From a virus: a DNA stretch of 64,000 nt. Positions 16,861-27,071 of this stretch are shown piece after piece. The DNA is taken from positions 62,001-126,000 of the IMG/VR virus record IMGVR_UViG_3300028646_000003; one strand, 5' to 3'. The notes under the pieces are model-generated. The model was not told the DNA's origin. It ran no database searches and worked only from the letters and a program-made list of their open reading frames with translations. Made by a program: the position numbers and the translations under genes. Within the stretch, counting starts at the first letter, position 1; each line of letters opens with the position of its first letter.

Positions 16861-19107
16861 TTAATAAGCAACGCTTACAGTTTTCAGCAATTCGCTTGCC
16901 TGTTTAGCAATATGCCTATTTGCTTTGCCACTTTTATCTGTATGTGGATGTGTTCCATCAGGTAGCCATAAATTAACCATTGAAATTGTTTGTTCTGTTC
17001 CACCACTAGCAACCCACCATGCAGAACCATCTGAATATCCTGTTACATCCCAATATCCAGTTGTTTTTATTGTCCCTTGTGACATTCCTAATTTATCGTA
17101 CAATGATAAAAATGGAATTTCCCAATAATCTGCAACATTTTTTTGTGCTGTAATGATACTATTTACCCCAGTATGCTTTTGATTGTCATAATGACTCATA
17201 ATAACTATTTTTGTTCTTGGATTATCAGTTAAAATTAAGTTAATAAGAAAATTCATACAACCACTATAACTAAACATACCATTTGAACCAGTAGTATCTG
17301 TAGTAAAATTATCAGTACCTATATCGTTATGACCATGTTCAAATATATACAAGTCTTTTCTATTATTTCCGAGATGATTTACGACTAGTTTATTTTCATA
17401 AGAGTAAGATTTTATATAGTTCGTATCTGTAGTAGTCCATGTTGTAGGGAAAGCACTTGTAAATACGCTTGAATCATATGTACCACTATTGCCATAAGTT
17501 CCACTATTAATTTTATAATTTATCCAATTTGCAATCCACTGCATTTGTTCAATTGTATTAGTCAAACATCTTGAAACTGCTTCAAAATTGTTTATAAAAC
17601 CATAAGGATTAGTAGTTGGATTCACTAAACTTTGTTTTCTACAACATACACAACTACTACCTACTGCTTCGTTTGTAATTGTCATACTTAAATAGTGAGC
17701 CATTAATAATGGATAACTATTTTCTCTATAATTAGTAGTATCTAATCCGTTTATTCCTGCACCGAATCCAGCTGGTATCGATGTTCCAAAAATTACTGCA
17801 CTTTTATCATTCCATTGAGTTGGATTTTTATTGATTCCGTAACGTTCAACATAAGTATAATCAATACAGTTTTTCTCACAAGCCACATATAATTTAGTCG
17901 CTCCTGTTGGTACTGTGAATGTTTGATATGTGTTATTATAGCTTGATACTGTATATAACGAACCACTTATAAAAGTTCCAGAATCATTAGTACAAAAGTA
18001 AACAGCAATATATGGATTCCCATATGGATGTATTTTAAGTGTTTGACCTTCTGCAACAGTATATATTTTATACACATTTAAACCATCACTTGCGAACACT
18101 GGAGGTGTTGCTTTGCTATATGTTCCAACTACATAACTATCATGGTCTACGTAGTTATAACGCATAGCATTTTTTGTACCTGTTATAGTAGTATTTATTG
18201 TGTTAATGCTATCCGTTGTACTTTGTATTTTTTGATTAAATAAATAAGTAGTCCAATTCGGAGATGCAAATTTTTTAACGGAATTAATTAGCAAACCATT
18301 TGCACTAATGTCATTTTGCACAGATATATAAGCCCATGCTTTGTTTGATATAGTAAAATAGTAAGCACCCGTACTTGCATTTAATGCACTAGAATTATAA
18401 TATACACAATTTCCACTTGAATCAAAAGCAATTAATTCTTTATAACTTGTGCTTTTAATATCAAATTTAACGACATCTAAATAAGAAACTGGTATTCTTG
18501 CAGATACATTTTTACCAGCAGAAGCAGTCCATACATAATTCCAAGCGTAATATCCGCCTGTTTCTCCACCTGTGTAAGTAAATAAATCGGCTGATAATAA
18601 ATCTTTTAGTTTAGCTTCCGATACTGCATTATCTGAAATAGATATGCTTTGATAAATTCCACCACTTGTCCAAGCAGAACCATTCCAGTAGTACCAACAA
18701 CCATCTGCACTTACTATATAAGTATTTGTGTTTCCTGTTGGAAAAGCAGTTTGTAATAATGCTAAAGTGGTATAAACTCCCTTTGGAGAACCACTCGCTA
18801 AACTTGCAATTGCAGATGTATTAGTTGCTATTTGCGATGTATGTGTAGATATTGTAGCTGTATTATTTGCTACATTGGCATTAGTAGTATCTAATGCATT
18901 TTGATTAGCTTTTAATCCAATATTAGCATTTTGTGTTGTTTGTTCCTGTACAATATCTGACAATTGCGTAGAATGACTAGCTACATCTGTTGTTAAATTT
19001 CCAATTTTATTAGCATTTAAAGTTGTATTTCCATTTAATTCGCCAATATTATTATTTATTTTCAAATGCCAATCTGGCTCTCCTTTAATTATGTTTTCTA
19101 TTGCCAT
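16861..19107 (-). CDS. tail tip/fibre protein with SGNH (GDSL) esterase domain
   Basis: 748 aa. Residues about 1-100 are a helical trimerisation region with heptad-like 'ANVANNTATISTHTSQIATN'. A short docking motif follows ('YTTLALLQTAFPTG', 'CWYYWNGSAW'), then a beta-rich middle. The C-terminal about 300 residues are an SGNH hydrolase: nucleophile block 'VIFGTSIPAG', the 'EHGHNDIG' block (N of block III) and the catalytic 'DGTHPH' near the end. The likely role is removal of acyl groups from wall or capsule glycans during adsorption. Tail position and orientation fit. Confidence 0.85.
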   Translation of the reverse strand: MAIENIIKGEPDWHLKINNNIGELNGNTTLNANKIGNLTTDVASHSTQLSDIVQEQTTQNANIGLKANQNALDTTNANVANNTATISTHTSQIATNTSAIASLASGSPKGVYTTLALLQTAFPTGNTNTYIVSADGCWYYWNGSAWTSGGIYQSISISDNAVSEAKLKDLLSADLFTYTGGETGGYYAWNYVWTASAGKNVSARIPVSYLDVVKFDIKSTSYKELIAFDSSGNCVYYNSSALNASTGAYYFTISNKAWAYISVQNDISANGLLINSVKKFASPNWTTYLFNQKIQSTTDSINTINTTITGTKNAMRYNYVDHDSYVVGTYSKATPPVFASDGLNVYKIYTVAEGQTLKIHPYGNPYIAVYFCTNDSGTFISGSLYTVSSYNNTYQTFTVPTGATKLYVACEKNCIDYTYVERYGINKNPTQWNDKSAVIFGTSIPAGFGAGINGLDTTNYRENSYPLLMAHYLSMTITNEAVGSSCVCCRKQSLVNPTTNPYGFINNFEAVSRCLTNTIEQMQWIANWINYKINSGTYGNSGTYDSSVFTSAFPTTWTTTDTNYIKSYSYENKLVVNHLGNNRKDLYIFEHGHNDIGTDNFTTDTTGSNGMFSYSGCMNFLINLILTDNPRTKIVIMSHYDNQKHTGVNSIITAQKNVADYWEIPFLSLYDKLGMSQGTIKTTGYWDVTGYSDGSAWWVASGGTEQTISMVNLWLPDGTHPHTDKSGKANRHIAKQASELLKTVSVAY

Positions 19108-19141
19108 TATATAATCACACTCCTTATTCGTTTAATTTGTT

Positions 19142-19653
19142 TTAAATTATTATATTTAATATCACACTAATGACCGAATCACTATATGTAATTATATATT
19201 CCGTATCTGTGATTTTTTCAATAACAGGATTACTCCCTAAATATTTTAAAGGTATATATATAGTAATTGTATTTTTATCATCATAAGCTATTTTATTTTC
19301 TAGTTTATAAGTTGTATCACCAGCTGGAAAATCGCCAGCTCCACCAATACCACCACCATATTGAGTATATAAAGCTCTAATAGATGGATAGGTATTTAGG
19401 TTGTGAGTGATAGTTGCCAGTTTGTATTCATCTGATATTTTTATAGTAGGGTTGGATATTTCATTTTCAAAAGGTAATCCATTGTAAAATAATTGATTAT
19501 TTACATATGTAAATTTAGACAGAACTTAATAATGTAAATACTAATTGTGAACCACTAGGGTTTATTGATTTAATACCTGTTACAACTTTTGTAATTTCTT
19601 GACTAGTATAGGCTTTTGCTTTATTGAGAGTAAAGAAATCTATCAATTTTCAT
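19142..19653 (-). pseudogene. frameshifted paralogue of BppU-type baseplate protein
   Basis: Starting at the ATG at 19653, frame 0 ends after 10 codons. Shifting by one base at the AAAA near 19649 gives 'LIDFFTLNKAKAYTSQEI' through 'QLVFTLLSS'. A second +1 shift near 19520 (TCTGTCT) restores 'KFTYVNNQLFYNGLPF' through to the stop at 19142. The C-terminal half ('YGGGIGGAGDFPAG', 'ITIYIPLKYL') matches 'FGAGVGGAGNFPAG', 'VTIFVPLNYY' of the intact gene 20697-22844. The fragment could alternatively start at the TTG at 19646. It looks like a recently broken gene, or two sequencing errors. Confidence 0.75.
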
Positions 19654-19674
19654 CACTTCTTTCTTTAATTTATT

Positions 19675-19885
19675 TCAGAATGTAATCCATCTATTAGTTT
19701 TTGAATTAAATATTTTAGCTACTATTGTATCATTATCCATTAGAATTGTTATTTGACTTCCATTCTGTATAAATCCTTCTAAGTGGTTTGTATTATCAGG
19801 TAATATATCTCCTTCATTTGCCATAAATTCTTTATAAGGGGGGGGCATTGAGTTGGTAGCCTTCCCTAGTCTTAATTACTGCCAT
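19675..19885 (-). pseudogene. tail-tip accessory gene broken at a G8/C8 homopolymer
   Basis: The ATG at 19885 has an AAAGGA site. Translation gives 'MAVIKTREGYQLNAPP' and stops just after eight C (plus-strand G8, 19838-19845). With seven, the frame would run on as 'YKEFMANEGDILPDNTNHLE' and end 'NSKTNRWITF' at a TGA (19675-19677), about 69 aa. 'LPD...HLEGF...W' resembles the short docking module of tail-fibre adaptors. The tract is very unusual in such A+T-rich DNA: phase variation, transcriptional slippage or an assembly error. Confidence 0.7.
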
Positions 19886-20000
19886 TTATATCAGTCCTTT
19901 CTATACTGTATTCTCTATATTTACTTATTTAATTTTTAGAAACTATGATTTAAACCTAAAATCTTAATTTATAAGTCTCACTTTATTAATTTTAGACAAT

Positions 20001-20021
20001 AAAAAAGACTCCAATGGAGTT
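20001..20021 (-). terminator. intrinsic terminator
   Basis: Minus-strand ACTCC-attg-GGAGT hairpin followed by CTTTTTT, just downstream of gene 20066-20260. Confidence 0.75.
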
Positions 20022-20065
20022 ATTCAAATTGTCTATATATTTTATCTTATTATTTAATTTATTTA

Positions 20066-20260
20066 CTAAGAAGGTAAAATAATTAACTTAGTCAAAATCG
20101 CATACTGAGTCGTAGTAATTTTTGCGTCTGCTAAAAATATATTTATTATATTTGTTATTTCCGTGAAATCTTGTTCACTAACAATTTTTAATTTTTCATC
20201 ATTAATTCTACTTGTTAATAATCTTTCTAACAATGTCTGCATTTCAGTTAATGTTTCCAT
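20066..20260 (-). CDS. small hypothetical protein (XkdX position)
   Basis: 64 aa, mostly helical, not recognised. Its ATG overlaps the stop of gene 20260-20679 (TAATG), so the two are translationally coupled. In many Firmicute siphophages two small genes (XkdW/XkdX-like) follow the BppU gene; this pair sits in that place, but I see no diagnostic motif. Confidence 0.6.
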   Translation of the reverse strand: METLTEMQTLLERLLTSRINDEKLKIVSEQDFTEITNIINIFLADAKITTTQYAILTKLIILPS

Positions 20261-20679
20261 TATCTTATACCTCCTATTGTTTTATTTTTTTCTCTTAATA
20301 AAAAATACTTTTCCAAATCCTCAATTGATGTTGTATCTAAATTGACATATGTAGAAATAGTATTTTTCCTATCTAATATAATTTGTTGCTCTTTTTGTTT
20401 TTGTTTTTTAGTATCTAATTCTTCTTGTGTATAATATTCATATTTTAAAGTCTTAGTTTTTACATCTACCGAATATGATTTAACATTATTAAAAATAGAT
20501 GCTAAAGTTCCATATTCTAATTCTATATAATCAATTTCATCTATATTTTTATCTTTTAATTGTTCATATATTTCCATGTCTTGTTCTTTAGTTGTTTCTC
20601 TTAAAGTCCCTTCTGGTGTTATAGTTAATATTTCTCCTGTAGATATAAAATAATATATTTTTGCTTTTATTTCATTCAC
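20260..20679 (-). CDS. hypothetical protein downstream of BppU (XkdW position)
   Basis: 139 aa. It has an N-terminal 'IYYFISTGEILTITPEG' beta unit and a charged helical segment ('EELDTKKQKQKEQQIILDRK'). The end 'YFLLREKNKTIGGIR' is typical of small tail accessory proteins encoded after the baseplate upper protein. Coupled to gene 20066-20260. Function inferred from position only. Confidence 0.6.
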   Translation of the reverse strand: MNEIKAKIYYFISTGEILTITPEGTLRETTKEQDMEIYEQLKDKNIDEIDYIELEYGTLASIFNNVKSYSVDVKTKTLKYEYYTQEELDTKKQKQKEQQIILDRKNTISTYVNLDTTSIEDLEKYFLLREKNKTIGGIR

Positions 20680-20696
20680 AGTTTAACCTCCTCATA

Positions 20697-22844
20697 TTAT
20701 TCCGTAATATAGTAACTGTAAGTAACATTAGTTATAATTCTAGCTCTAAAAGCAACACTAGCTACATTTAACACTAAATTACTAGCATCTGTATACATTT
20801 CATACTGGTCAGCAGTATCAGCCCTACCGTATATAGTATTAACTCCATTAATTGATACGCTTACTTCACTTGTCCATAAAATATTAGTAGGATCAGTATA
20901 CTTAAATATAACAATTCTTGGAGTAAAATTAAGAGGTATAGTTACTCCTGTTGGTGTTACATAAATTGAGCCTTCAGCATAGTGCTTACCTCCCAAACTT
21001 TCTATTGTAGCACTTCCCACTACGTCTCCTATAACCTTGTCTTTTACAATATTCGCACTGACTAAATCGGTATATCCTTTTATGGTTTGCGTTTCGCTGA
21101 TATATTGCCCAGATGAAATTACTTGATCTGATATTGAAGGTTTATAAGTTTGTGCTGTTTTACTTGGTATATTTCCTGTTATTTTAACTCCGTTTATCCA
21201 TGCAGTTATTCCATATAATATTTGATTAGCAGTTGCACTTGCGATAGTTTGACTAGCTAATGAATTTGCACTAATTGTTCCACCATCTATATATCCAAGT
21301 GGGGGATTATAACTTTCACCACAATTTAATAATTTAGAAAGTGTACCGTTGATAGGCATTGTTCCTATTAAATCTGTATCAATATCTGTACTAAACCCGT
21401 CTCCTGCTAATACGTGGGACGCTATAGTATTTCCTACCGCATTAGCTTTTAGAAAAAAACAATCATTACCTAAATCATACCAAATATCATATGCCTTTCC
21501 TTGTACTAAAACAGGTGGATTAGTACCATTAGGTTTATAAAAATGCTTATTATTTATAGTCGTTGAAGCCCCATTATTATTATATTTTGCTATAAATTTT
21601 AATGGATATCCATTTGTTAAAGTCTTATTAATAACTAGTACCAATTCGTTTGCAGTTCCTTGTGCAGTTTGATAGTTTAAATCAGATATTGAATTATTAA
21701 TTGACACTATACTATCATTAATTGATTTAATTTCTTCTTCTATACTTCCTTCTATTAATTCAATTAAAACACTTCTAGTAGAGTTTAAAAAAGTTACTAT
21801 ATATTTATAATCATTTATTTTATTTATTGTTGGACTTGCAATATAATAATTTAAAGGTACAAATATAGTCACATTATTATTATCTGTATATATTGCTTTA
21901 TTTTGCATTAAATTACAATCGCTATCAGCTCCAGCAGGGAAGTTACCTGCACCACCTACCCCAGCTCCAAATTCAGTATAAGTTAATTTAACTACTGGAT
22001 ATCCATTTAATCCATGATTGATAGACAATAATTCTTTATTACAATATGTCTCATTTAGCATTGTGTTTGAAAGTGGTACTAATTGAGTTGTATCATAATT
22101 TTTAAATTTTTGTAATTCGACATCAGCATTAGCTATTACAGATATTAAATCATCTTTATCTATGTTTGCACTTATTTTTGCTGAGTCTAATTCATCCCTA
22201 ATAGTCGTTGCACTAGGAATAGATATATCTAATTTGTCACTTATTGCTTTTGAGTTCTGATATAAGGGATTTAATCTAGATTCTATTGCATTGGCTTCAT
22301 CAATAGAATCATTCAATGTGTTATCTACTGCACTTGCTTGTGGTACTTTTATTGCAAAATCATCAGCTATTGCTTGTGCTTCAAGAATATCTGCTTTAAA
22401 ACTTGCACTTAATGCCATTGCTATATTTACATCATCATCAAATCGTTCTAAAATATCAACAAAGTTTCTTGAAACGACTCTATCATCATCATTCACAAGC
22501 CCACTAACGTTTAATACTATAAAATAGCTAGATTTTCTATTTCCTAAATTATCTGTAAGTTCAAGTATCCCAATAACTTTTCCTGTAGATGTTGACAATT
22601 GGTTACTACAATTTATAGTTAATAGTTTTCCAACTTTAGTTATATTTTCAACTTGACCATATATAGTTCCGTCTGGTTTTTTAGCTACAAATGTAATATT
22701 AAAATTAGTTAAATCAACTGGAACATCATAGTCATATACATTAAATTGTAAAACCATTGTGTCCATTTGTTGACAATTAGTTTTTAATTTTATACATTCT
22801 TTTAAGTCTATATCCTGTGTTTCCCATGTAAAAATATTTGACAT
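20697..22844 (-). CDS. BppU-like baseplate upper protein / fibre
   Basis: 715 aa. Residues about 1-120 match the BppU N-terminal domain (PF10651-type): 'LQFNVYDYDVPVDLTNFNIT', 'VAKKPDGTIYGQ', 'GKVIGILELTD', 'KSSYFIVLNVSG'. A helical stalk (about 150-250, 'AIADDFAIKVPQASAVDN') and a beta domain with 'GAGVGGAGNFPAG' follow. A C-terminal head region ends near 'YGRADTADQYEMYTD'. It should join the baseplate core (Dit/Tal) to receptor-binding parts. A broken paralogue of its middle domain lies at 19142-19653. Confidence 0.8.
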   Translation of the reverse strand: MSNIFTWETQDIDLKECIKLKTNCQQMDTMVLQFNVYDYDVPVDLTNFNITFVAKKPDGTIYGQVENITKVGKLLTINCSNQLSTSTGKVIGILELTDNLGNRKSSYFIVLNVSGLVNDDDRVVSRNFVDILERFDDDVNIAMALSASFKADILEAQAIADDFAIKVPQASAVDNTLNDSIDEANAIESRLNPLYQNSKAISDKLDISIPSATTIRDELDSAKISANIDKDDLISVIANADVELQKFKNYDTTQLVPLSNTMLNETYCNKELLSINHGLNGYPVVKLTYTEFGAGVGGAGNFPAGADSDCNLMQNKAIYTDNNNVTIFVPLNYYIASPTINKINDYKYIVTFLNSTRSVLIELIEGSIEEEIKSINDSIVSINNSISDLNYQTAQGTANELVLVINKTLTNGYPLKFIAKYNNNGASTTINNKHFYKPNGTNPPVLVQGKAYDIWYDLGNDCFFLKANAVGNTIASHVLAGDGFSTDIDTDLIGTMPINGTLSKLLNCGESYNPPLGYIDGGTISANSLASQTIASATANQILYGITAWINGVKITGNIPSKTAQTYKPSISDQVISSGQYISETQTIKGYTDLVSANIVKDKVIGDVVGSATIESLGGKHYAEGSIYVTPTGVTIPLNFTPRIVIFKYTDPTNILWTSEVSVSINGVNTIYGRADTADQYEMYTDASNLVLNVASVAFRARIITNVTYSYYITE

Positions 22845-22867
22845 TTTATCACCTTCCCTTTCATATA

Positions 22868-24523
22868 TTAATTTGTTTTATATGTAAAATTAAATTTACA
22901 GTTACCATCTATTGCATTTGAATAATATACTGTAACCACATCCGTACTTACATTTTTAACCCCTAAAATTTGTGCTTGATTTAATGAATAATCTCCATTA
23001 GTAATAATAATAGGATTCATTCCTAAACCAGTTATATTTAATGTTATATTGCTTGTACCAGATGTTATTGTAGTTGTTATGGTATCTACAATTACATTTT
23101 GTCTTTCATTTAATTTATTTGTAACAAATTCTGTATTTGCAATTTGTTTATCACTTGTTGTAGTTGGCAATGTAGGGACATTAATCAAACCATTATTTGA
23201 ATATAGTTTGTTTAAAAAATTAAACGTTCCATCGGTCAAATTCAACAAAAAATAGTCATTTATTGACTTTAAAATACCTGTTTTAATCAGACTTGCATCT
23301 ATATTTCCTGTTAGTGAAGCAGTGTTTATTGCTGGAGTTCCATTGGTAGTTGTAGTTGTAACTTTATTTACTATATCAGAACTTGTTTGTAAATCTTTTA
23401 ATATACTACTGTATTTTATGACGTTTGTTAATTCTACCGTTACATCAAAAGGGTTTTCAGTATATTTTCTTTCTACAGACTCTATTTGTGCAGTTAAATT
23501 AAAATCTATATCCTTATCTATAATGATAACTTGTTCCCCTACAACTGGTTCGGTTAAAGATGAATCCTCATACACCGAAAAATCGCTCATAGATATTTTC
23601 CCACTAAGTACTGGTAAACTCACTTTTTTCAATTGTTCTAATGCTGTTTGATATAAAGTATTCACATCTATAATATTTGTATCTGTATAATCAGTTTCTT
23701 GTACACATCTTGGAGTTACATATATTTCTTCTGTAGTCATACCTTTTGCCTTAAACCAACTAATGTCTTCTACATATAATTTCCCCGTAGGATTTACACT
23801 TGTTATATTTATTGGGTTTGTTGTATCTTCATCACTTGCACCATAAGCATGTAAACGAGTAAAGATACCTGTACTATCATAAGTGATATCTAATGATTTT
23901 AGCCCTTGTCCTTTTCTTATAAATTTACCATTGTCAATAGCATTTTTTCTCAAATATACCCACTTTTGTCCATCTGAATCTGTAGTTAACTCCATCCATC
24001 CATCAAACTTCTCACACAATGTTAATAGATTTTCAAATACAGATGTTCCAGATTCAGCTTCAATATATCTATATGTTTCAGTAATATCTGTTCCACCCCA
24101 TTTGTATAACCTTGTTAAATCAACATTTAAAGGAGATGTTATTATAATATCAAATAATTCTTTTGGTGTTTTCCCTGACGCATTATCCAATGTTAGAGCT
24201 TGACATCTAATACCTTTAATTTCTGTGAACTCACTTTCACAAGTTATACTCAATGTGTTAGAATCTGTATCACTTAATTCTACGGTCTTTATTATGTAAA
24301 AATCATTTTCAAATTTTACTAACATTTCAGCACTATCGTAACTTATTATTGTATTATCAAATGGAATTTTAAACGTTAAAGTTGTTACATCATTTAATAT
24401 ACTCTTCTTCACTATTTCATAAGCAAGGTTTACATTTTTGTTAGATAATATAGCTAGTGGTTGTTTATTAGGTGAATATAGTTTTAAAACGGGATATAAT
24501 ATTTTTCTTTTTATAGCTTTCAT
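22868..24523 (-). CDS. tail-associated protein Tal (prophage endopeptidase tail family)
   Basis: 551 aa. Residues about 1-380 have the gp18/Tal fold pattern: 'LKLYSPNKQPLAIL', 'LTFKIPFDNTIISYDSAEML', 'ITCESEFTEIKGIR', 'ETYRYIEAESGTSVFENLL'. This is the Prophage_tail (PF06605) type hub. The C-terminal part is a short fibre-like extension ('VPTLPTTTSDKQIANTEFVT'). It follows Dit by 15 nt and precedes BppU, the canonical order. It forms the trimeric hub closing the tail tube. Confidence 0.85.
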   Translation of the reverse strand: MKAIKRKILYPVLKLYSPNKQPLAILSNKNVNLAYEIVKKSILNDVTTLTFKIPFDNTIISYDSAEMLVKFENDFYIIKTVELSDTDSNTLSITCESEFTEIKGIRCQALTLDNASGKTPKELFDIIITSPLNVDLTRLYKWGGTDITETYRYIEAESGTSVFENLLTLCEKFDGWMELTTDSDGQKWVYLRKNAIDNGKFIRKGQGLKSLDITYDSTGIFTRLHAYGASDEDTTNPINITSVNPTGKLYVEDISWFKAKGMTTEEIYVTPRCVQETDYTDTNIIDVNTLYQTALEQLKKVSLPVLSGKISMSDFSVYEDSSLTEPVVGEQVIIIDKDIDFNLTAQIESVERKYTENPFDVTVELTNVIKYSSILKDLQTSSDIVNKVTTTTTNGTPAINTASLTGNIDASLIKTGILKSINDYFLLNLTDGTFNFLNKLYSNNGLINVPTLPTTTSDKQIANTEFVTNKLNERQNVIVDTITTTITSGTSNITLNITGLGMNPIIITNGDYSLNQAQILGVKNVSTDVVTVYYSNAIDGNCKFNFTYKTN

Positions 24524-24538
24524 TTAACCACCCCGTTC

Positions 24539-25321
24539 CTATAATATTTTTGAATTTAAAGTTACTGACAGTTGAGAAACTGAACCCGTATTTAAAATAA
24601 ATGTATTTTTTATGAAAGGTTGTAATATCGGCATGTCATAATATTCATTTGAAAAATATTTGTCCATCTGAGATGTTCGCACTCCATTTACATATGAATA
24701 AACCTGTCCTTCTGAATCAATATATATATCTTTATCTATATTTTTTAACGTTATAATCAAGTCATTCCAAGTAAATACTATTGTTGATTGTGTACCATTA
24801 GGAGTTATTTTTAAAATAGGCAAACTTTCAATATTACCTTTGTTTTTAAAATAATATTTATTACCAATAGCAGGATTTGTAATTATTTTATCTTTTTCGT
24901 TTGTTACTCTCCATAATGGGTCGTGTGCTATAAAAGATAATTCAACTTCTCCATAAAATTTTTTACCATAATAAACTTCCATATCAAAGCCTTTATCATA
25001 TATTACATCAATTTCTTTATCTACAAATTGTTCATCACACCAAGAAAATGTTTGTTGTTTATTAACTCCCAACCAAGCATTTAATTCTTCTAAATCGACA
25101 TCTCCTTCAAATATTACAGAAATAGGAATTGTCCTTGGTTGATATCTACTTCTGATATATCTTTCTCCATTGTTTGAAGAATCTTTATCTGTAATGTGTT
25201 CTATCTCGGGAAGGAGATTATATTTCTTTTTCGTGTCCTCGGTATTAATTATTGTTCCATTAAAATAACTTAAAGTTTTATCTCCTAATCGAAAATCTTC
25301 ATGATATACATATTCTGCCAA
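24539..25321 (-). CDS. distal tail protein Dit
   Basis: 260 aa. It matches the Sipho_tail (PF05709) family: N-terminal 'EDFRLGDKTLSYFNGTIINT', 'RYIRSRYQPRTIPISVIFEG', 'LEELNAWLG', 'YGKKFYGEVELSFIAHDPLW', then a galectin-like C-terminal domain. Dit hexamers join the last tail-tube ring to the baseplate. The usual neighbour, the tape measure, is separated from it here by homing endonuclease 25491-27071. Confidence 0.9.
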   Translation of the reverse strand: MAEYVYHEDFRLGDKTLSYFNGTIINTEDTKKKYNLLPEIEHITDKDSSNNGERYIRSRYQPRTIPISVIFEGDVDLEELNAWLGVNKQQTFSWCDEQFVDKEIDVIYDKGFDMEVYYGKKFYGEVELSFIAHDPLWRVTNEKDKIITNPAIGNKYYFKNKGNIESLPILKITPNGTQSTIVFTWNDLIITLKNIDKDIYIDSEGQVYSYVNGVRTSQMDKYFSNEYYDMPILQPFIKNTFILNTGSVSQLSVTLNSKIL

Positions 25322-25416
25322 TTATATTACTTTAGTGAGATAGCATATTATAAATATCAGACCTCACTAAAGTTCACCTCCTTTCTTATTTAATTAGTTT
25401 TTGTTTTTTACATAAT

Positions 25417-25447
25417 AAAAGAACCCATTATATTTAAATGGGTTCTA
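25417..25447 (-). terminator. intrinsic terminator after homing endonuclease A
   Basis: Minus-strand AGAACCCAT / ATGGGTTCT stem followed by TTTTATT, between the endonuclease stop and Dit. Confidence 0.85.
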
Positions 25448-25490
25448 AAAATAAGTTATATTGTGATTTTAATTCATTTACTATACTGCA

Positions 25491-27071
25491 TTAATATATT
25501 TCCGAATCAATATATTTAAATGTAAATCCATGATGATGTCCACTTATCCCTTGACAAACTTTCCCTATATTAGCATTAAATAATTTAACTCCAAATATTT
25601 CTAAACTTCGTCTTTCTAATTCAATTATAGACTTAAAAACACCTAAACTTATTCCATCTTTAAATATTTCTACTTTTTTACCCAATGCTTTTTCCATTTC
25701 TTCTTTTGCATCATAATTAATCCAATCCCATATTTCAGAACCTTGCTTTAAATATTTTCTCGCAGTTTGACCTTTTATGTTAAGAATATTTCCTATATCT
25801 GTAGTTGTCATTTCACAGTTGTCATGTTTAATTTCACAAACTTTTTTAACTAAATTAATACATGCAAATTCTGAACATTGAATCCAATCAATATTACTCA
25901 AATCAAATTTAGTTATCATCTTTTCATTGTTTAATATACTATTATTAATCCATTCTAATGTACTTTTCCTACAATCTATCACTATATAATTTTCTTCTTT
26001 AATACCATTTGCTAAAGCTAATTCTTTCTTTAATCTATCATTTTCTTGTTCTTCTTTAAGCATTCTAGAATCTTTTAAATGCGTAAATCCTTCTTCATAA
26101 TGTTGCATACCATGAGTTTCTACAATATACTGTTCATTGTTATATTCAAAATAAAAATCATATTTGTATTTTTTACACCAATTAAACGAAGATTTATTCA
26201 ATTGTGTTTCAAAATCTAGCCCCAATTGTATCAAAATACTAAAAACAAATTTTTCGGGATAGGGAAATTTATCACTACAAATACAAGCTATTGAATGATG
26301 TTCATAAATTGTATTTATCCTCATTTTCTTTGATTTTACTTTTCCACAGTCAGGACATAACGGTATTATGTTTTCATTGCTTCTAGCAGTATATTTCTTA
26401 GCTTCCTCATATCCTCCTTGAAAATAAGGTATCATCCAAGGATCAGTAATAACAATCGAATTAATATTTTTGACTACAATATGTGATGAACTACAACAAC
26501 AAGAACAACCTTTTCCATCTTTTAAATTTCCTTCTGTTATCCAATACTCTTCTTTATATATTTTATCTCTAGTAGAATAATGTTCGCCACATTCAAACCC
26601 ACACTCGTTACATTTATATTTATAATATTTTAGCCCTTTTTCATCTTTCTTTGCATCAGTAATGGTGATATTTCTTTTATTATCTTTAAATATCATTCCT
26701 ATTTCTATTTTAAAATCTCCAGTTGCTTTACCTAATATTTTTCCTATTTTACATCTTTGAAAATCACAAGTAAAAACCTCATCTTCCTTATCATTGAATT
26801 CTATTAATATATAATTCTTTTTATCTCTTTCATAATCAATAATTTTAATATATCCTTCTCTGTCCTTGTATATGAAATATATTTTGAAGTTTTTTGAGTA
26901 ATCCCAATTAATACATTTATTAGATATATTTCCTCCCTTTTTACCTTTTCCTCCATGTGGTAAAATATCTAAAAATACTTTTCTAATTTTACTATTCTCA
27001 TAATCTTCTTTATTTTCTTCTTTAAATTTATTTATAATTTCTAAATACTTTTCTTGGCTAATTCTCTCCAT
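25491..27071 (-). CDS. homing endonuclease A (Zn ribbons, Vsr/EDxHD-like core, NUMOD1)
   Basis: 526 aa. Order: N-terminal domain ('LDILPHGGKGKKGG'), treble-clef/zinc pairs ('YKCNECGFECGEHYSTRDK', 'CSCCC', 'CPDCGKVK'), nuclease core ('YKYDFYFEYNNEQYIVETHG', then 'MQHYEEGF', acidic-basic helix), helix-turn-helix ('TDIGNILNIKGQTARKYLK') and a C-terminal NUMOD1 module ('EIFKDGISLGVFKS...HGFTFKYI'). This is a close paralogue of 34341-35960 and 41599-43128. The core resembles I-Bth0305I/Vsr-type enzymes, with His in place of one Asp (E-x-H-G). It lies between tape measure and Dit with its own promoter and leader. Confidence 0.8.
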   Translation of the reverse strand: MERISQEKYLEIINKFKEENKEDYENSKIRKVFLDILPHGGKGKKGGNISNKCINWDYSKNFKIYFIYKDREGYIKIIDYERDKKNYILIEFNDKEDEVFTCDFQRCKIGKILGKATGDFKIEIGMIFKDNKRNITITDAKKDEKGLKYYKYKCNECGFECGEHYSTRDKIYKEEYWITEGNLKDGKGCSCCCSSSHIVVKNINSIVITDPWMIPYFQGGYEEAKKYTARSNENIIPLCPDCGKVKSKKMRINTIYEHHSIACICSDKFPYPEKFVFSILIQLGLDFETQLNKSSFNWCKKYKYDFYFEYNNEQYIVETHGMQHYEEGFTHLKDSRMLKEEQENDRLKKELALANGIKEENYIVIDCRKSTLEWINNSILNNEKMITKFDLSNIDWIQCSEFACINLVKKVCEIKHDNCEMTTTDIGNILNIKGQTARKYLKQGSEIWDWINYDAKEEMEKALGKKVEIFKDGISLGVFKSIIELERRSLEIFGVKLFNANIGKVCQGISGHHHGFTFKYIDSEIY

